Source of the DNA: Flavobacteriaceae bacterium
GTDB taxonomy: Bacteria > Bacteroidota > Bacteroidia > Flavobacteriales > Flavobacteriaceae
Length of the DNA: 64,000 bases
Assembly (NCBI GenBank): GCA_013214065.1
Contig: JABSPK010000014.1
Coordinates: forward strand, 1 to 64,000
Reading direction: 5' to 3'
Part shown: piece by piece, positions 61,265 through 64,000 of the stretch
Layout: every line of letters begins with the position of its first letter
Numbering within the stretch: the stretch's first letter is position 1
The notes under the pieces: model-generated
Databases searched by the model: none
Seen by the model: the letters and a program-made list of their open reading frames with translations, nothing else
What the model was told of the DNA's origin: nothing
Translations under genes and position numbers: made by a program

Positions 61265-63166
61265 ATGAAAAAAAGCGTCAAAATAGTTGCGGCAATTTTA
61301 ATATTAGTGTTGATCAGCGAAAATGCCAAAGCACAAGAACAAGTTTCAATTCCAGAAAAAGACAAGGCCTTATCCTACTACGATCGGGATAAAATAGACG
61401 TCAGTAACCTGCGACATTTTTATGATGGCATGCTCATGGCGGATGTAATGATCCATGCGGATGCGATGTTCGATGCTGAATCGAAATGGAAGATGACCCT
61501 TTATCAAATGATTCGATTGGGAAGCAATCATTATCAGCTTAGAAGTGCCTACCAATTGTACCTTATGGGAACCCCCATGAATGAGGTATTGGGCATATGG
61601 TCGCCCGATCATATTGAATCGATCAAAGACAAGCGCCTACAGGCCGCATTCCAATACATAAAGCAAATTACCTCCTATCCCTCTGAAGTAAACGGCGACA
61701 CCCATGGGTTACTTCGCACCCATTTTATTGATCGTCAGATTGCAGAATTAATGGAGCTTGCCGCAATCAATGCTGAAAATGCACTCCACGACAACCTGTT
61801 ACCCATACCTACGGATCAGAAAATGCTTGATTGGGGAATGAAGAACTTGAAGATGGTCGGTTGGAAACCCAAACATAACAAAAGCAACAGTACCAACGAA
61901 CAACGAGCCAATGCCTTTGTTGGTGATCTTCTAAAACAAGCATATACCGATGTCATCGCTAACTGGCATCCGGAAGATTTGACAGCAGCAGCACCGGAAT
62001 TTCAAAAGGATTTCGTGAATCTAGTGACCGGTTATGATGTTAGTCCTTCTTTAGAAGATGCGGATGGCGATGGTGTTGAAGATCCGTTTGATGCCGCCCC
62101 GAATGACCCAAAAAGTTGGAAGGCGCCGAATCAGGACAAAAACAAAACGTCAAAGGGATCCACATCAAAATTCAATAGTGCTGCCTACGATTTCCAATAC
62201 TACAAAAGACCTACGGCCCAGAAAAGCGAGTATCCCTATAGCGATAGAAACAAGTTCGATACGGAGTGGACACGTCAGAGTTCCGTCGGGACCGCAAAAA
62301 TGGAAGATTATTTCTCCGGTATTGATCGCGCTACTTCAATGAAGTTCAGATGGCAGTTCTTTTTTATATATCAGCTTTCCGCCGGCTGTGTGCATTGTAA
62401 AGTGCATGGGTCTTATGGAATCTATTTAAAAACCCAGGAGAACTTTCCAAATGGTAAAATCACCGAAGATGAAATGCCCGATGTAATGAAAGGAATCTAT
62501 GCATTGTTCGATTTCGAACGGTCCGATATGTTCACGGAAGCTGAGAAATCGGCATTCCGCTTTGCTAGGGATGCGGCGGTCATACCGAATCGAACGACTG
62601 CGGCACATATAGAAGACCTGCGCCGGTATTATAGCGACAGGGAAATCCAGGAAATTATCATGACGCTATTGGCAGGGGCGCGACTGTCAACGGGAATGCT
62701 ATCCCAGATAACGGTTACGGATCGCTTGTCAATGACGTTCGCACTCAGGCATTTAACCCCAAACGGTTGGAATCCCGGACAGCATATCGGGTGGCCAAAT
62801 GAACAACGACGTTACTACATGTCTGAAGCAGGGCAAGCCGCTGCCGACTTTATGCAACAAGGTAAAGTTTTTGATTCGGCTTCCGAATGGCTTGACACCC
62901 ATGTACCATTGGCCGTCGACACCGATGGCGATGGAGTAGACGACGAATTTGATGGTTTCCCTAACAATCCTGAAAAATGGGCAGACACGGACAAAGATGG
63001 TCTGGAAGACAATCTTGATGACGACATTGATGGGGATGGCTTATCGAATGAAGAAGAGTTGATTGCCCGGACTTTTCCATATAAAGCCGATTCTGACGGT
63101 GACGGAGTAGATGATGCCACCGAAATAAAGAACGGTACCGATCCTATCGACCCACATCATTTTTAG
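61265..63166 (+). CDS. secreted protein with two CMD/AhpD-like halves and thrombospondin type 3 repeats
   Basis: A 633-residue secreted protein (signal peptide about 1-23). Residues about 40-250 and 350-540 look like two diverged carboxymuconolactone decarboxylase (CMD/AhpD-like) helical domains. The second has the redox motif CVHCKVHG (Cys375, Cys378, His381) and YYSDREIQEIIMTLLAGA, both typical of the fold; the first keeps helical segments such as IDRQIAELMELAAINAEN but lacks the CxxC. Each half is followed by calcium-binding TSP3 repeats (DADGDGVEDPFDAAPNDP at about 265; DTDGDGVDDEFDGFPNNP and three more at 552-633). Exported AhpD-like proteins with such repeats are rarely described. Intact. 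Confidence 0.75.
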   Translation: MKKSVKIVAAILILVLISENAKAQEQVSIPEKDKALSYYDRDKIDVSNLRHFYDGMLMADVMIHADAMFDAESKWKMTLYQMIRLGSNHYQLRSAYQLYLMGTPMNEVLGIWSPDHIESIKDKRLQAAFQYIKQITSYPSEVNGDTHGLLRTHFIDRQIAELMELAAINAENALHDNLLPIPTDQKMLDWGMKNLKMVGWKPKHNKSNSTNEQRANAFVGDLLKQAYTDVIANWHPEDLTAAAPEFQKDFVNLVTGYDVSPSLEDADGDGVEDPFDAAPNDPKSWKAPNQDKNKTSKGSTSKFNSAAYDFQYYKRPTAQKSEYPYSDRNKFDTEWTRQSSVGTAKMEDYFSGIDRATSMKFRWQFFFIYQLSAGCVHCKVHGSYGIYLKTQENFPNGKITEDEMPDVMKGIYALFDFERSDMFTEAEKSAFRFARDAAVIPNRTTAAHIEDLRRYYSDREIQEIIMTLLAGARLSTGMLSQITVTDRLSMTFALRHLTPNGWNPGQHIGWPNEQRRYYMSEAGQAAADFMQQGKVFDSASEWLDTHVPLAVDTDGDGVDDEFDGFPNNPEKWADTDKDGLEDNLDDDIDGDGLSNEEELIARTFPYKADSDGDGVDDATEIKNGTDPIDPHHF

Positions 63167-63224
63167 TTAATCCGCAAAGATTCCAAAAACAGCAATCAAC
63201 TTATTAACATTTAATCATAATACT

Positions 63225-64000
63225 ATGAAATTTCAATGCACAGTTTTTCTTGCTTTATTTCTTTTGACCATCGCATGCAGCGAATCTACAGCCGATGGGT
63301 CTTCAGAACAAACTTTGAACGCCAAGGTTTCGACCGAGATTCCGATTTGGGCGAAATTAGATGGAGCGAACGTACTAGCCTTTGGTCCTGATAACGTCCT
63401 CTTTATTGGCGACAGTAAAGGAGCACGGATATATGCAGTTACAACGGAGGCGACCGAACTAAAGGATGCCATACCCTACAATCTCGAAGGATTCGATCTT
63501 CTTGCAGGGGAAAAACTTGGTCTTTCACCAAGGGATGTGATCATCAACGACATGAAAATACATCCTATGAGCCAAGAAGCCTACGTGTCCATAAAATTAG
63601 GGCACGAACCAAGTGCTAAATCCGTCATAGCAATCGTAAACCCAACAACCTCCGAAATTCGATTATTGAAAATCGGCAAAGCCAACACGATCCAAGTTTC
63701 AATTGACAATCCCGCTTCACCTGATTTAGTGTTTTGGGAAGAAACCCCGGCTTCAACACTGAGTATAACTGACATCGATTATCATGATGGACATATTTAT
63801 GTTGCTGGTTTGACCAATAGTGAATTCGCTTCGACACTTCGAAAGATCGAGTACCCATTCGATAATGTACAGGAATCCGTAAATAGCATAGAAATGTACC
63901 ATGCGGTACATACGCAAAACGAAACAAGGGCACCTATTCGAACGATGCTTTTTGATAAAATCAACGGCGAATCCACCTTGTTGGCAAGTTATACCTGTAC
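63225..64000 (+). CDS. secreted beta-propeller-like lipoprotein, partial (3' end outside the window)
   Basis: Begins MKFQCTVFLALFLLTIACS with a lipobox (TIAC, Cys18), and continues as a beta-rich protein with repeated blocks of the form VLAFGPDNVLFIGDSKGARIYAV and DIDYHDGHIYVAGLTN, typical of six/seven-bladed propellers. It runs off the window after about 258 residues. It is 58 bp after the TSP3/CMD gene and probably in the same operon. No enzyme motif seen in the visible part. Confidence 0.75.
   Translation, partial: MKFQCTVFLALFLLTIACSESTADGSSEQTLNAKVSTEIPIWAKLDGANVLAFGPDNVLFIGDSKGARIYAVTTEATELKDAIPYNLEGFDLLAGEKLGLSPRDVIINDMKIHPMSQEAYVSIKLGHEPSAKSVIAIVNPTTSEIRLLKIGKANTIQVSIDNPASPDLVFWEETPASTLSITDIDYHDGHIYVAGLTNSEFASTLRKIEYPFDNVQESVNSIEMYHAVHTQNETRAPIRTMLFDKINGESTLLASYTC

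Noticed and set aside
1-64000. Search for CRISPR arrays, tRNA and rRNA genes
   Set aside because: No regularly spaced repeats, no cloverleaf with conserved TTC or anticodon arms, and no rRNA-like segment was recognised.

Overview
The window looks like a stretch of chromosome from a marine-type Flavobacteriaceae (Bacteroidota); the genus cannot be named from sequence alone. Evidence is the gene content (DUF3667, DUF998, DUF922 and DUF748 proteins, membrane-bound AraC and LytTR regulators, an alginate-export-type porin, thrombospondin type 3 repeats), many short lipoprotein signal peptides, and several copies of the Bacteroidetes promoter pattern TTG-N18..22-TAnnTTTG/A. I see no tRNA, rRNA or CRISPR array.

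Layout. 1-9.1 kb is AT-rich: the edge of an IS3-type element, a choloylglycine-hydrolase-like pseudogene, a DUF748 protein, NlpE/META and OmpA envelope lipoproteins, an intact Cys-Ntn amidase, and a second, decayed IS3 element (about 7679-9141) with a 28-bp palindrome and an A7G frameshift signal. The right edge of that IS abuts the 3' end of a TPR gene whose 5' part is missing. From there to about 24.6 kb the DNA is visibly more GC-rich: serine hydrolases, a LAS-type peptidase, KDG kinase and KDPG aldolase divergent from a BASS transporter and a LysE exporter, a dienelactone hydrolase, an exported VOC lipoprotein, LytTR regulator, CPBP protease, DUF885 peptidase, MsrB and a Dph6-like ATPase. 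24.7-25.7 kb is an AT-rich pair: an orphan CdiI-type immunity gene overlapping a Crp/Fnr regulator. 25.8-46 kb carries a TAP-like hydrolase, an RhlE-type helicase, penicillin acylase, an AraC regulator with a serine hydrolase, a zincin, an S41 protease with a nonsense codon, and many small envelope proteins of unknown function. 46-49 kb holds two HxlR regulators, each divergent from one enzyme gene (MDR oxidoreductase, metallo-beta-lactamase-fold hydrolase), with readable promoters and operator-like palindromes. 49-56.8 kb has two CPBP proteins, a SnoaL-like protein, a gene broken at a C9 tract, a TPR gene broken by a nonsense codon, an alpha/beta hydrolase, a serine hydrolase and an AraC regulator. 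56.9-59 kb is a large Cys-Ntn hydrolase/PD40 propeller fusion. 59.1-64 kb is AT-rich: a Crp-like regulator, an alginate-export porin, a secreted tandem CMD/AhpD-like protein with TSP3 repeats, and a secreted lipoprotein cut by the window edge.

Together the genes suggest an envelope- and catabolism-oriented region. Amide/ester/beta-lactam-type hydrolases are unusually dense (four SxxK serine hydrolases, three Cys-Ntn hydrolases of which one is dead, one penicillin acylase, one MBL fold). Kinase plus aldolase are the last steps of uronate/alginate catabolism, and the porin at 59.7 kb could fit the same diet. The least explained assemblies are the 59-64 kb cluster, the Ntn/propeller fusion, and the CdiI-Crp pair. 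At least five loci carry single disabling lesions, so gene decay (or assembly error) is a recurring theme.
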